The notes under the pieces were generated by a model that had not been told where the DNA came from, made no database searches, and saw only the letters and a program-made list of their open reading frames with translations. A stretch of DNA of 64,000 nucleotides, from positions 3,033,562 to 3,097,561 of the forward strand of contig CM036624.1 in the NCBI GenBank assembly GCA_020746105.1, given 5' to 3'. Positions within the stretch are counted from its first letter, which is position 1, and every line of letters begins with the position of its first letter. This document shows positions 1 through 12,900 of this stretch, in pieces. The stretch is from Trogon surrucura. Its lineage: Eukaryota; Chordata; Aves; Trogoniformes; Trogonidae. The position numbers were made by a program, and so were the translations under genes.

Positions 1-2820
1 GTCAGAAAAAGCCCCGTTTTAAACAAATAGCCACTTACAGGACTACGTTTTCAGTTAATTAAGGAAGAGCCTGACATCAGAAGATCATATTCCAGTGACT
101 TGACAGGAGAAAAACAGAAATGTCTTTTTTTGGGCATCGAGAAGGTCATCTCTTTCTCCTTCAGCAAGATCAAACATCTCAGCTTTAAAGAACGACGGAG
201 TAAATGAAACTAGGAGAAAGCAGCCAAAGAGCAATTTGATTGTATGAAAATAAACAGCAGCAAAGCTGCAATGATACCCCGTGATACCTTCGTGTTGGGA
301 CTAGCAAGATCCCCTCCTTTTGGTTTGCTAATTCTTCAGAAATCCCAGCCAAAAATTTTCTTTACTTCCTCTGTTTATATTAATATGTACACACAACACA
401 CATGTACAGTTAGACTTACACAATGAAGGCTTGGATGCTCAGCCCTCCGCTCCCACAAACTTCACCCTCTAATTCTCCAGGGGGCTGTATATGGGAGGAG
501 TATTTATTTTTCTACGGTGGTGTAAAATTAAGTTAGGGAAAATGAGAGTTGGGCCCTTCTCTGAAATTTGCTGTCCTGCTTTCCAGCTGTGCGAGGCGGT
601 AGGAGTGGGAAACTGCTGAGCAAGAGGCCGCCAGCGCCACTAGAGCTCCTCAGAGTATTCCGAAGGGTTTGAATTCAGACCGCTGCAGCGTGAGCTCTTG
701 TTCCCACTGTCGTTCCCCCTCGTAACCCGTGAAGGCTATTCCATGTGGTGTGGGAGGAGGAGTGTGTCGAAACGAGGAAGGGAAACCAAGGGCATGAGAA
801 AGATTATGCAAGTGCTTCATGAGGGTTTTTGGTGTTTGGCTATTTCCTTTGTAGTCTCAAACCAAAAAAAAAACACAACTCTCATACCTGAATTTTACAT
901 GCTGCCCCAAAACTCCTGAGATTTTTTTATTTGGTGCTCCCATTTTACACTAATATCCCTCCTTAAAATCCATTTGAGATATACTCACAGAAGCTGCAGT
1001 GGGACCAGTGCTATACTGGATAATACGGCCACAACGTATTGGTCTAATTTCACTGGAAGGCAAGGAGCTGCATTTTAAGAATCACTCTCTTAAGATGATT
1101 ACAGACGTGCAGGTTCTATGCTGACTAATTGGGTTGCAGCAGGTCAAACTGCTAAAAAAGTTATAATCACACTATATACTTTCTCAGCCACCGTATGATT
1201 CATACACAGTTCGAAATTTGATTGCAGTTTAGGAAGGCAAATAAAAAAACCTATTAGTGTCAAGACGGGATTTTGCTTTTTAACTTGCAAGCTATTTTTC
1301 CCCAAACAGGTTCTCACAGTTAGTTGAGAATTTGTTTTCCTCCTGCTGTGCAAGAATAATTTTCTATCTGATTTCAAGACAGCATAACGTAAGTTAATTG
1401 CTGTTAGTAGCTTTCACTATTAGTTTTTCTGTTTCTACTTATGCATTATCTGTCTGGGGCTTTTTTTCCTGGCATCCAAGTCACAACAGCTTACCAGCAG
1501 TGACTTATTTCCTTATACAACAAAAAAACCTTCCAGTTTTGGGTATTTATCACCAGCGATCCAGGTCAGAGGCCCTTTTGGAAGTGAAATCTCGTGCCTA
1601 CAATTCCATAATGCCTTGTAAAGTATTTTAATCTTTTTTTTTTTTTTTTTTGGGAATTATTTTCTCTTTCTAGGCTCGGTGCCACTTTACGGGGGATTTT
1701 AAACTAACATTTAGAATTATAAATCTAGTTTAGCGGAATGGATTTGAAAGTCGCAGAATGACAACTAACAATCTGCCTTAAAACGGTCATTTTATCAGTC
1801 TCTCCAAGGATAACGAGCAGGCATTCTAGGCATTGCCTATCAGCATAAGCATCAGTATTATATCCAAATCAGTATAAGAAAAAGAAAAGGTGACAAAAGC
1901 TAATTTTCAGCATTTTTGAATCAACCGTTAGCTTGCCAGCTGCATGCTGAATTTACACCTAAATTACAATTGTTACTCAAATAAGTGGAGCCAAAAGCAC
2001 ACATTAATGCTTTTGGGTTTGTAAATTTAAAAGACAAAACAGCCTACACACATAAAATCAGGAGCGATTTAAGAAAACAAATACCTAAACTTGATTACTT
2101 TCCTTTGGCATATAAAGCACTAAAGTAAGGATTGAAAATGGGTTATTCTTTTTCTCCGAATTTTTATTTCGATTTGTTTGGTATGGAATTGGTAGTCTTA
2201 GTTCTACATTTAAGGAAAAGAATGATATGCATTTTTATGTCAGTCACTGCTTGGGGTACACAGTGCAGAGAGAAACAGTTGTGCTACCCATGGAAATCAG
2301 TACAAACATCTCTCTAATAAATGTTCAAATCAGATTATTCTTGCTCTCAGGCATACCTCATATCTTAATCTCATTTTATTGTCTTATCTGTTTGCATTTG
2401 GATTTTCATCTCTTTACATAGTTCCCTCCCAACTGCCAGGCACCCAAATTCCAGATCTCCAATTTTCATTAATATTTTTTTTAATTTGGAAAGCTCAGCT
2501 TTCCAGTTTGGCATGAGATCCCTTGGTTTTGTAAGGTCTACTTAGAGTCTGAACTTTCAAGGCTTTTTCTAAATAAGTGCTCATTGGCTTGATTGGAAAG
2601 GGTGTGGACATATTTTAGGAACTTGGCAATACAGCTTTTATTTTCACCTTACAAATACAGAACAGAGGCATGTACCCTCATTCTTGATGGAGCAAAATGC
2701 AAGAAGGCTACTGGGAAGGCAACAGGTCTATGGATTTGGAGATGATCCTTCTTCTGGCCCAGTGTAAAGGAGCACAGTTTTGCTGAATTATGAGCACATT
2801 TAAAGGCTTGCTTTTCTTTG

Positions 2821-2875
2821 TGGGGTTGTTTTGGGGTTTTTTTTGTGGTGTGTTGTTTTTTTTTTTTTTTTTTTT
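2821..2875. repeat. G/T-rich low-complexity tract ending in T20
   Basis: The tract is almost purely G and T on the plus strand and ends in an uninterrupted run of 20 T (2856-2875) before CCCC. On the minus strand it reads as an A-rich then A/C-rich tract, so it could be the poly(A) end of an old retrocopy, but no source sequence is recognisable next to it. Confidence 0.85.
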
Positions 2876-5559
2876 CCCCAGAAGAAAGGTTGGCTGAAAT
2901 ATGCATTGTGATTCTAAGGTCTTCTATTCCCATACCACTGAATCAGACTGAAAATAGCCATGTGGTATATACAGTAAGTAGACTAAAGAATTTATTTTAG
3001 CATTTTAAAGAAGTAAGATCACAGGCTTCCTTCTGCACTTGCACAAAAATGGATGGCATACAGAGCAGTATCTGTCTGATTGACATAAAATAGCTGGCTA
3101 AGAATTGCTGGTTTTACCCTGCCCTTTGGGTCAGTGTATGGAGAGCACTTACTGTTTAAGTCTTGATCTCTCCATCCATAAAATGTGAAAGATACTACCC
3201 AGCTCCGAGGAGTACCGGGAGGTTACATAATGTTTGCACAGCTATTTTAAAATGTGAAGTACTATGAATTATGCAGTATAATTGCTGAGAGTAAAGACTT
3301 ATCCTCTTCTAAAGAAAATGAGAACGACAAGCTCTGAAGAAAAGTATTTTGGAAAGTGTCTTTTTAGCTACTTCCATCTATGCTATTTATCTATTTGCTA
3401 ATTAAAATTATTTTAAGTCTGCTAGAACTGATCAGAACAATTTACATGAAAAAGACACCTGACTGCAGTTGTCACTGAAGTGGACTCAATCCGATGAAAG
3501 AATCATTAAAAAGTTAGCACTGCGCTTTCAAAAGGTCCCTCCTCCTTCCACCCCACGACTTCATAAGCTACTTAGTCAATAATTTAATTCTTTCTGTGTC
3601 TGTGTTTCAAGTCGGTTAAATCTGGGCTGCTAAGTGGTGCTTTCCTTCCCAGGCATTCATTCACTGAGGAATCCTCTTCACTATGATTTAAGTCTTTCAT
3701 CTTGCACGGATGCTGCTTTACTCATCACTAATTCACGCTGCACATCACAGGCTACATCAACATCTGCACCTTCCGCATGGAAAGTTCTCATTTCTTCCCC
3801 TTTAAGAATATCTGTCATTCTGCAGTCCCAGTCATCAGCTCCTAACAACCTTCCCAGCTGTACAAAAATGCATTCTGAATAAACATTGGAAGGAAGGAAG
3901 CATAAATATTTGACAGCATTCACAGTCGAGGCAGGTTATTAAGCACTCTGCATTTCAGAAAAATACTCAAGACTGTCTTCCAATGAAGTATTACAAGCGA
4001 GACTCCAAGGGTTTTTTAATCTAAGTAAGGTTTTACTTTGGAAGAGGCTATTAGTGCCTGGATACGAGAAGAGAATATTGTGGACAGGCGTAAGATTTTG
4101 CAATTTGGTTTTCATTTTGGCTGGTTTTGTGATTATCATATTCTGCATACCTGAATCTTTGCTACTTGGAATTTTGAGCATGCCCGAGACGGACGCTGTA
4201 ACAGAAGTTAAAACGAGGAATGAATGGTTTCCTCCCTGGGGAGTTAGTTGATGCTTATCTCATAGGTCCAAACTTAAGTGATTTGGTCATCTGAAAACCA
4301 GCTAGGTTCTCTCATTCTCCATTCCATAGTGCAGCAATACCAAAACTACAGAGGGAAGCATTAAGAGGGAGAGTAAATTGCTTTTATTCTCTCTCAACAC
4401 CTTCATTAGAACTTCAATAATTTCTCCAATAATGCCCATGTTAAGTTTTACGTATCTGTCAGGTAAGACTGAAGTGTCATCCAGAAACATTATTGGAAGG
4501 CTAGTCTTAAAATCATAATTTTAGCCATGAGACCCAGCAGCTTCTTGGCAGAATTCATAATTTATTTTAATTTGATTTCTAAAGTTTCCAGTTCTTCTTA
4601 GCAGTCTGACTTAGTTTAAACTAACTTCAATCTAAATCAAGTCCAGGTACATTCCCTCATTTTAAAAATAACAGGAATATATGCAGTTCTTCCTATCTTT
4701 AAAGCAACACAAGCCTTCTGCTACATGCCTATTTTGTATACACACGTATCGCAAACTGATCATTACAATCACCGTTCTATTCCTAATCTGCGGGGGGTTT
4801 AATTCCAGGAAATTTTATGGTCTGGGCTGCTGGATGTCAGAAAATCCTTGCTCCAGCCTTCCCACACCTGTGAAGAGCCCGTAGTTCATCCGAGGTTTTG
4901 GCACATGCGCCTGCACTGGCAGAGCCACTTCTTCAGATTGTAAAAAAGATGTAGATTAGCAAGATTTTTCCAGTGATGTCAGAACAACACTTCTGGTGTT
5001 GGAGCTTGGCAGGATAACATTCCATATTAAAACATGGATTTTTGACTAGACGTTGGCCTAAACTTAATCTCTTTTCCAAATAGACTCAATCACTGCAAAA
5101 ATACTGAAAAAACTTACACAGCGGATTTGTTCTAGAGCGACCACGACCAAGTCAATTTTCCTATCGCAGTGTCTGTTGCACGATCCTTTTACGTTTAGCT
5201 GGATGTGAGATTTGCCATACACAAGTTCTGAAAATGCAGAATCTGCAGACGGTATGTCCAGAGCACCCCGTCTAGCTCATTCCCAGGACCATGCTGGAAA
5301 CAGAACCAGCAAATCCATTCCACACAATTTTTTTTTCCCAAGCGAGACTTAATCTGGTCATAATGTTTTGGCCACGAGTTATACTGAACCATACAAAGTA
5401 CACACCTGTACTAAATTGACGGTAAAATGTAGCACAAGAGATATATAGTCAACCTGATTGTACATTTACAAACTTCAGTAGAGTAAGAATTACGTTGTAC
5501 GTGCAAAAAATGTCACATTCTAGCCAAGAAGCAGACACGTTCAGCAATGAGCACTCAAT

Positions 5560-5612
5560 ACTTAAGCAATTTCTTAATTACTTAAGTAATTCTTAATTAC
5601 TTAAGTAATTTC
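5560..5612. repeat. 19-bp tandem repeat built from perfect palindromes
   Basis: The 16-base perfect palindrome AATTACTTAAGTAATT occurs at 5576-5591 and again at 5595-5610, separated by CTT, giving a period of 19 bases. A degenerate third copy precedes them (about 5560-5575, with AAGCAATT in place of AAGTAATT). Each unit can fold on itself, and each contains AATTA-type homeodomain-like cores in both orientations. Function is unknown; a small AT-rich minisatellite formed by slippage is the simplest reading. Confidence 0.85.
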
Positions 5613-5942
5613 TCTCATCTAATACAGCAGCTCTAACTACAGGGCAACGAAAGATCAGGAATTTGAATAACCAAGCATGTCAGTTCAGACAGTAATGATA
5701 AACTCCTGACAGAAAGGCACAAAAATCAGATAACTCATAGTTCTGAATTTCCTTGAGTTATAACTCTACACGCTTAAACGCAGCAAATAGGAAGAAAAGC
5801 TTCAGGTTTAAAGTTGTCATTTTGTGGTTGGTTTTTTTTTTTTAAATTGTGGATGTTCATATCCCTGCTTAAGCTCAATTATTTGAGAGAGCAAATTAGA
5901 ATGTGAAGTGTCTTTTAGCGTCAGCATTTATGCGCTTGAGGT

Positions 5943-6003
5943 TTTATTTATAAACTTTTATTTATTTATTTATAAACTGTTTATAAACTGTTATTTATAA
6001 ACT
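5943..6003. repeat. ATTTATAAACT imperfect tandem cluster
   Basis: Four imperfect copies of a TTATTTATAAACT-like unit lie head to tail, with an internal (TTTA) expansion. This is AT-rich low-complexity DNA formed by local duplication; no gene is associated with it. Confidence 0.75.
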
Positions 6004-6752
6004 TGCTGCCTTTAAGAAGAACACTTCGAACAATATAACTAATGTATGATTTGTAGTACATTAGTGTTTAACTGATGAATCTGGCTTATAGCAAACCAAA
6101 TTTGGGACTGCACAATCCTACGACCTATAACGGCTTTATAAGCAGCACTAGCCAGCCCAAAACCTGCCCAGGAACATTAATACTAAAAAGAATATAGTAA
6201 ATTGTGGAAGCATTTTCAAACTTTCTGAGAAATTTTAACTGTGGATGAAATGTGGTTAAATAAATAGGTTTTATTTGTTAGCTAGTCTCACATGCCCTGA
6301 ATGTACATACATTTGAAAACCTCGTTTAACCTGATTTTTAATAAGAATCTTGTTCCATTTCAGTGTAATCTTTTAAATGTGTTAGAGCAACAAGAATTCA
6401 TATGTCGCATAAATTCAACATCTCCGATTTGACGAGCTAACTAGTGCAGTGGCATAAATTGCATTTCCTGCTTGGAGACTAAGTACATTATTTTTTGTCT
6501 AATCCCATATTTTACACCAAATCCTTTCCGAGGAGTCTTAAAAAATTCAGAGCAAAGAGCAGCAAAATTTTCTAATTCCAAACAGGGACATGCAAGTGAG
6601 CCTGCAACTCCCAGACAGAGACACACAGCCTGCAGACACACCTAACGTGTATTATAAACCAGGCAACGTGTCTCCAGACCTAGTGGCATATGAGTAAGAA
6701 AACGACTAAAGAATACTTCAGTATCTTGCATCTAAAAATGAAAAATATCTAA

Positions 6753-7140
6753 GTCAGCCACGTTGTGTGGCTGACCTCAGCAGGGTATAAAAGGCACTTG
6801 TCCTGTAGTGTTAGGACATGCCAGAGGGTGATGCCTCTCTCGCTGTGTCCTTGCAAGCACATGGTTGGCAGCTACAGAAATGTGTAGTACAGGCTGCGAC
6901 CTCAGTGAGGCTCTCAGAGCTTGAGTACGAAGTCTAACGCTATAACCACAGCGTTGCTGTGAGATTATAACCCACACAGGTTCAACTTCCAGCGTGTCAG
7001 AAGCAAGGCAGTGCAGGCTGTGTTTACCTGTTCTTGTTGCTAAGCCAGTGATGCTAAAATCCATGCAAGTTTCTTCACCGTAGCTGGGTTTGGATAGGCT
7101 AGGGCAGGTCACCTCCTGGCTGCTATAACATTGAAGCCTA
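6753..7140 (+). promoter_or_regulatory. hairpin plus TATA-like box in a GC-richer stretch (tentative)
   Basis: A perfect 9-bp inverted repeat, GTCAGCCAC and GTGGCTGAC with a 5-base loop, lies at 6753-6775. Eleven bases downstream is a good TATA-like box, TATAAAAGG, at 6786-6794. The following roughly 350 bases are clearly richer in GC than the surroundings and contain a 148-codon minus-strand open frame (6777-7223) that resembles no family I know and runs into the adjacent CR1-flanking DNA. The arrangement could be a promoter of an unannotated transcript, a solo LTR, or chance. I saw no coding exon downstream and no defined LTR ends, so function is not established. Confidence 0.25.
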
Positions 7141-7246
7141 ACAGGCATAGCCACGTTCCGCGGCAACAAGTGGTAAAAAAAAACCACCCCAAAATAAAAT
7201 CTTTTGATATTAACAAGTGACAAAGCTTGTAATCACTGTAATCACA

Positions 7247-7342
7247 CAGTCTAGTGGTGTTGGCGGGGCTACGACAAAGGTTGGACTCGATCTTGAAGGT
7301 CTCTTCCAACTGATTCTATGCGTGATTCTATGATTCTGTGTT
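7247..7342 (+). mobile_element. CR1 LINE, 3' end fragment
   Basis: This is the 3' untranslated end of a CR1 non-LTR retrotransposon in plus orientation. It shows the diagnostic GGTTGGACTCGATCTTGAAGG core, then CTTCCAAC and three degenerate copies of the 8-bp terminal repeat GATTCTATG. Its body resembles the 3' end of the copy at 22479-22751 (both have a GGGCT..GACAAAGGTTGGACT block), suggesting the same subfamily. No coding sequence is left; 5' truncation is typical of target-primed insertion. Confidence 0.93.
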
Positions 7343-9369
7343 AAAATAAGGTGAAGCAGTAAGGGGAGGAAAAAACCATACTTCTTTAGAGGATAAACAC
7401 CAAAATGATACAATACAACATACATGTAATTTGTACCCTGGAGCTGAGGTTCTGCATTTTCCTTTTTTTCATCTTGAAGGAGTCTTTTTAAAGGTTTTCA
7501 GCAGAACTGCTTTTGGGAAACATCATTTAACTTACACCAAAATCAACATTAATAAAAGCATAAAACTATTCACTAATTTCATATTTGTTCCTTCAGAGAA
7601 AAAAAAACCCAAAAACCAGCTAATTCTATGCTGGGAAAAAACCCAACAACCTGCACAGAACCACAATTCTTAAGATGAACTGCAAACTTTCAGGAAAGAC
7701 TGAACAGAAATAGTTAAGTAACCTCTAGGTACTGGTTTCACAGACAATTCTTCCGCAGAGAATCCATGGAGCTCGCAAACACAACTGCGAATGCAGGGTT
7801 TGTTGCAAGGGTGTTTTATATAAGACATGTCAAAAAGGCTGTCATTATGCATGGATGGATAGAAGATATAAATTAAATATTTCAAAAAAGGATCAGGGAG
7901 TTCTCTTCCACTGCTACACCAGAAACTGAAGTCAGCTGGAAAATGAGTTCTGCTGTCCTTGGAATTTCTAAACTATTAGGTGAGGCAGGCATTTCAAGGC
8001 AAACAGACACTAAGAAAAACAGCCCGTTTATATTTGAGAAACTCCATCTTGCCAAGATAAAAATGAGGTTAATTATCTATATCCAAATACGCTTTTTTAA
8101 GTTTAGAATCATGGTTCTTCCTCCACACCAAATGCAGATAATGCCTTAAGATTTGTTTGGTTGTGTTATGCTCCCCAAACACAGAGGAAAACTGTAATTT
8201 CAGTCTGAATGGATTTTATTTAAGATTAAAGACTACAGTGTCTTCATGTGACAGGACACAATGCATCTTGTAAGGTACACTTCTCCATCTGGAATTAATT
8301 TGCACACTTTCCCCAGCCAACAAACAAGGAAACTCCCAACAAAAACTATAGTATACAAAGCATAGGACTTAAACATTCTTCCTGCGTTTTAGTAACTAAT
8401 GAAGCAGTAACAATACTATAAATTAAACACAATCTAAAATAGCACAGCCCTAGATGGAACAGAAGAGACAAAAATGTCTGTGAGGCTTGCCAACTCTTAC
8501 TAAGCATGAAGCCACTTTTATTTTTTTAATACATATAGTGTAGTGTATTCAAGTCCAATTTTGGATGTCAGAGCTAACAGACAGATGCTCCAGAATCTGT
8601 GACCTTCTAAACCGCACCCCATAATTTGGGGGAAAGAAGGAAAAAAAGTAGTTCAACTTATGTAATTTTACCACTTCACTTTGTGAAGTGCTTCAGCTTT
8701 CTATAGATCAACCCAGGAAAATGTAAGAAGGGCCCTCCATGCTTGCCACAAGGAACTACTCCATGGAAAGATAGGACTTCATTTTAATGCAAAAACTCTC
8801 TGACGAATTATCCAGTTTCAATACAATTTTTACCTTGATAACCAAAATGAAAAATCAGGTGCCATCATAATCACATAATCATAATTCTGTGATTTCCTAG
8901 CGCTGGTTGGTGTATCGGAAGCAGCCTCTAAAGGTTCGTGGAAGCCTCCCTGCAGGGGGAGGTTAAAGAGACTCATACTTGATGAACATCCTAATTTATT
9001 TCCATCCGATACTGAACAAACCTTTCCTTTCTAGTCTGTCAGATTCAGCAACGTCTTTCTCTCCATTTGGATTCAGAATGTATTGATATTTTCTACACCA
9101 TGATGCCTCGATACAGATCTAGGTGAAATAGGAAGGGGGACTCCAAGGTTGGCAACAAACATTGTGATGACTCCCTGTACACTTCTATTTTGGCACCTAT
9201 CTGTTTTAATTTCACGTCAACTTGATTTTTCAAACTTTTGCGCCATTCTAATTTGAAAGCTTTATAAAGCAGATCAGCACTAGAGATGAAGACAGTCTTG
9301 AAAATAAGCTGATTTGATAAATCTGACCATTCCTCTGATCCTCTGTTAAGCAATATTATTTATAATACC
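7343..9369. other. AT-rich non-coding stretch, no gene recognised
   Basis: Only short chance frames are present (up to 86 codons). The minus-strand frame at 9093-9353 lies downstream of the reverse-transcriptase fragment and may be its decayed continuation, but I could not match it to reverse-transcriptase motifs. Around 8870-8900 there is CR1-like vocabulary (repeats of ATAATCA) too weak to call. Nothing else recognisable was seen. Confidence 0.5.
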
Positions 9370-9912
9370 ATCATTTTAGCTTGTATTAGAGTCATATAGA
9401 CTATTCCACTATTTCTTCCGTGTCTGAAGTCAAGTTGACCAGACCTATAATTATTTATCCCTTTTAAACAATAGGACAACATAAGTTTGGTTGGTTTGTT
9501 TGTTTGTTTTCCAGGCCTCTGGAACTTTCAGTTTTCCAAGATTATTAAAAAAAAAATGTTCACGAAACACATCTTCTAGAACACTTGGAAGAAATTTCTG
9601 TACCTGTTGATTTAGGTGATGATGGAGTTTAAATATTCTCCTTACTAACTGCAAGAATGGGAAGTATTTCATCAATCTATCCCATGAATACATTGTCTAC
9701 TTCTTTCCTAGCTCTAGAATAAAAATATTTAGCAAATCTGCTCCCTGCTGGACTAAGAACATTACCTTTTCATCTCGTAATTGTATATAATTGCTTTGTT
9801 CCTTTAATATGAATATATTACCATTCTCTAATAACCAGAGATTTTTTTTTCTACTTCTTTTACTTCCCTTATAAACTCTGCTATTTCTACCTTTTTTTTT
9901 TTTTCCCCGCAT
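9370..9912 (-). pseudogene. decayed LINE reverse transcriptase fragment (CR1/L2-like)
   Basis: On the minus strand, frame 9693-9451 reads KLKVPEAWK (residues 54-62) and VVLLFKRDK (72-80), the pattern of the non-LTR reverse-transcriptase segment usually written VPEDWK..ANVVPIFKKGDK. It hits a stop, but the next bases continue the domain in the two other frames: NNYR in one, then LVNLTS and a later EEIVE in the other, matching the family pattern NYRPVSLTS..KIMEQ. A (GTTT)n slippage expansion (9486-9512, plus strand) is inserted between the WK and VV motifs. The upstream minus-strand frame 9912-9697 may be the preceding part of the protein, but is less certain. Multiple frameshifts and stops mark it as non-functional and old. 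CR1, L2 or a related LINE clade are all possible. Confidence 0.65.
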
Positions 9913-12900
9913 TTGCTGAATTATCCATCTTCTGGATTTAAATACTTCCCTCCTGCCCCATATGTTTCATTTTAAATCAGTATAAAGCTTTCTTTCCTAA
10001 CCTTGAGGGTTTAGGGATAGAAAAGTAAAATCTTGCCAACTACTTTCCAGGCCTGATCAATATTAGTATTTTTCCCTTATGACTTAACTTATAATCAATT
10101 ACAGATTTATGAGCATTAGGTAGACTTTTATTATACTCATACCTATCTCAAGCAATCATTTCTTAACCAGAACAACCACCAATATTTAGTTGCAAGGTCA
10201 GTCCCCGCATGAGCATTAAGATGAGGATTACTATGGATTTCCCATAGAAGATGGAATGTTTATCAAGTAAGAAAACTGATATTTATAATTTGCAATTTTT
10301 GAAAGAAACCCCAACATTCTTTGGCACAGAGGTTTGACTGTCTGAAGGCTCACAATGATCCAAGCATAAACATTTCCCGCTACGCTCAGGTTTTTCCAGG
10401 CACGCGCTTTGTTTACATTGGTGCGTGCCACATCCCCAAATCACACGCGTGCTGCCAGCAAGAGCACTGCCCCAGCTAATCCCTGTACACTCAGGAACCT
10501 ATTTTCCAGCTAACGAGGAATTTGGACCTCATTGTCAAATGCTGAGTTCTAATCATATGGATTTTATTACTAATAAAGTTTAATGCGTGCTCACAAAAGA
10601 GAGTTTCCGAACCGTGTTATCACCCAAACTCATAACAAGAAATTGCTTCTCATACACTGTGAAGCAGTTTTGTTCCTAATACTTTGATTTTTTTTTTTTT
10701 TATCCAATGCGTATTCTCTCTGCCCTGTAATTAGCCTAACTGGCATCTGACGAGCCTAGAATGACAGTCCTTCCGATCAAGCATTTTCAAAACACACAAA
10801 ACAATACCAGGAACGACACACAAATCACTTCAAAACGATCTTACTGTACTGGGGGTGAGGAGGAGCCAGGGCTGCTGTTGTTGCTGCCCTGCACAAAAGC
10901 AGCTCGTTGCTGCAGGGCTGAGCCTGGGAGAGGACAACATCCAGCTCTGGGGATAAAGGGGATGGTTCTCACCTTACATAAAAGCAGGAAAAAACGCGGT
11001 ATGCATCTTGCAGATCTCAACCACTGTCCCCGTTGCTGGACATCAACACTGAACTGTCACAGTATTTTTTTTCTCAGGAAATAAAACCTCTCACACACCT
11101 TGGGCAGACTCGCTCCAAAAAAGTCTTCTGTTGTAGGTAATTCGCCTCCTTTTCTCAATCCCACAGAACGGACAAATTACTCACTGAAAGTTTCTTAGGA
11201 AAACTACTATAATGGGGATTAGAATCATTTCTCTGATGGTTACAGTTGATTAAAACCTTGAAAAATTAGGCCATTAACTTTGGGGTTGTTTTTTGTTGTT
11301 GTTGTTTGGTGAGTTTGTTTTTTTGAGACAACCATCCTTGCTTTTAGAGCAAGGAAAACTTGATAAGGACATCCATTTCCAAAGGCTTGTCCAAATGAAA
11401 ACTCTCAACATTTTGAAGGTTTCTCATTTGTAACTAAAACTAGAATAAAGTGGATGATTTCTAATGACAGTCTACATTTTGTTACTCTTTCGGTGATGCT
11501 GCTGAGCTACATCCATTTTATTACTGCAATCTGCCTACTTTCCAGTGACCCACATGACATCTGGGTCTCCTGCAAGACATACAGCAATTCCAGATCTTAT
11601 CAAATATGTAGAAAAAAAATAATATTCATTTTCACTCTGGAAAGTCAGGTTCACATTTGAATATTTCACAGATCCATGCACTTTCAACCGTGGCTGCAGG
11701 CTAGTGCTCCCTTGTGTAAGTCATCCATTTTTAGAACTAAATGTGCAATTACGCAGCTCAAGTCATGCAGCAGATCCATGGAATCTGTGCATATTGCTCA
11801 TGCAAGGGCTTTTATTATTTATTTTTTTTTTGTTAAAGCATTTATTTGTACATAAATAGATCTGAAATGCAGATGAATAGCCGTGTTCAAACAATCAGGG
11901 ATTGTGAAAGAGGCCATGTCAAAGGACAACTTCCTTGGGTGACTGAAAGTCAGTATGGTACATAAAGCTAAATTACAGAAGGCTTTTATTAATCAGTAAA
12001 TTGCAGTATTTCTTCAGTTACCAAGGCACTTGGCAAACATTTCTCACATTAGGCAATTATAAAAGCAATTGCACTGTTGTCTGGCAACTTTGGAAGCACT
12101 TAACTTCAAAATTACACATTAAAATAAAGCCTAGAAATAAAACAATTTTGGTTTTTTTTGTTATTTTTGACTCCTGGACTCGCAATCAGAGATCAGGGAT
12201 GCACTGCATCAAGCCTGCCCAGGGGTCACCGAGGAAAGCGATTTCAATTAAACATTGCCTGTGAGGGGCTTCTATGCCCAAATGAAAAAGGATAACGGAG
12301 CATTTGTTTATGAAATTGGGGGATTTAAGCTGTTTAGTAAGTATTACATTCTCAACAACTCCTCGTTCATGATATTTGAAGGAATAAAGCTGTGCTGTAG
12401 CCCTGTGCCTAGCAGAGAGCACCCTGACAACATTCAAACGAGAATGAATTTCCAGCTGCAGTATGGACTGTTTTGAATATCAGTGAGTATAGGCATTCTG
12501 TAGTAATAACACTGTTGTTAATTATTAATGGGAAGAATGTGCTAAATATAAATAGACAAAAGAACGAAGGAAAATAATTCTCTTTTTTTTCACAGCTGCT
12601 AACCTGAGCAGGTTTCGGAGCTCTGGCAAGTCCTGCCTCCCTCAATGTACGTTTGAAAGTCCTTGGCTCTGACAGCTTTGCTTACACAGCCCCTCAGCCA
12701 GTAAGATGCTCATTCCCTTTTGATGACACCTGAGAGTTTGAGGTGTGTTGGAATTCCTGTAAATTATAACAACGCAGCTTTAGATGACTTGGAAAATTGT
12801 TTAGGATAAATACCGTCAAGAAGACAGAGATTTAAATTAATTTCTTGAGCAGGCTTTCTTTGTTGAATTTATATGACAATGCTTAATGTTAGGCTCAAAC

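Larger units (their letters stand above)
1..6752. other. AT-rich non-coding stretch, no gene recognised
   Basis: All frames are broken by frequent stops; the open frames present are 60-94 codons and resemble no family I know. The contents I can support are simple: an 18-base T run at 1634-1651, a G/T-rich tract ending in 20 T at 2821-2875, a tandem palindrome at 5560-5612 and an ATTTATAAACT cluster at 5943-6003 (the last two listed separately). No CR1 tail, tRNA or LTR-like boundary was seen. It could contain conserved non-coding elements, which cannot be judged from one sequence. Confidence 0.6.

Noticed and set aside
6777-7223. 148-codon minus-strand frame as a coding exon
   Set aside because: No recognised domain, and a second minus-strand frame overlaps it in another register. 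Kept only as part of the GC-richer promoter-like stretch.
8861-8960. Degenerate CR1 tail suggested by repeated ATAATCA and ATTCTGTGATT words
   Set aside because: The following bases do not continue into the CR1 GGTTGGAA..CC core, so the resemblance is limited to the short terminal-type words.
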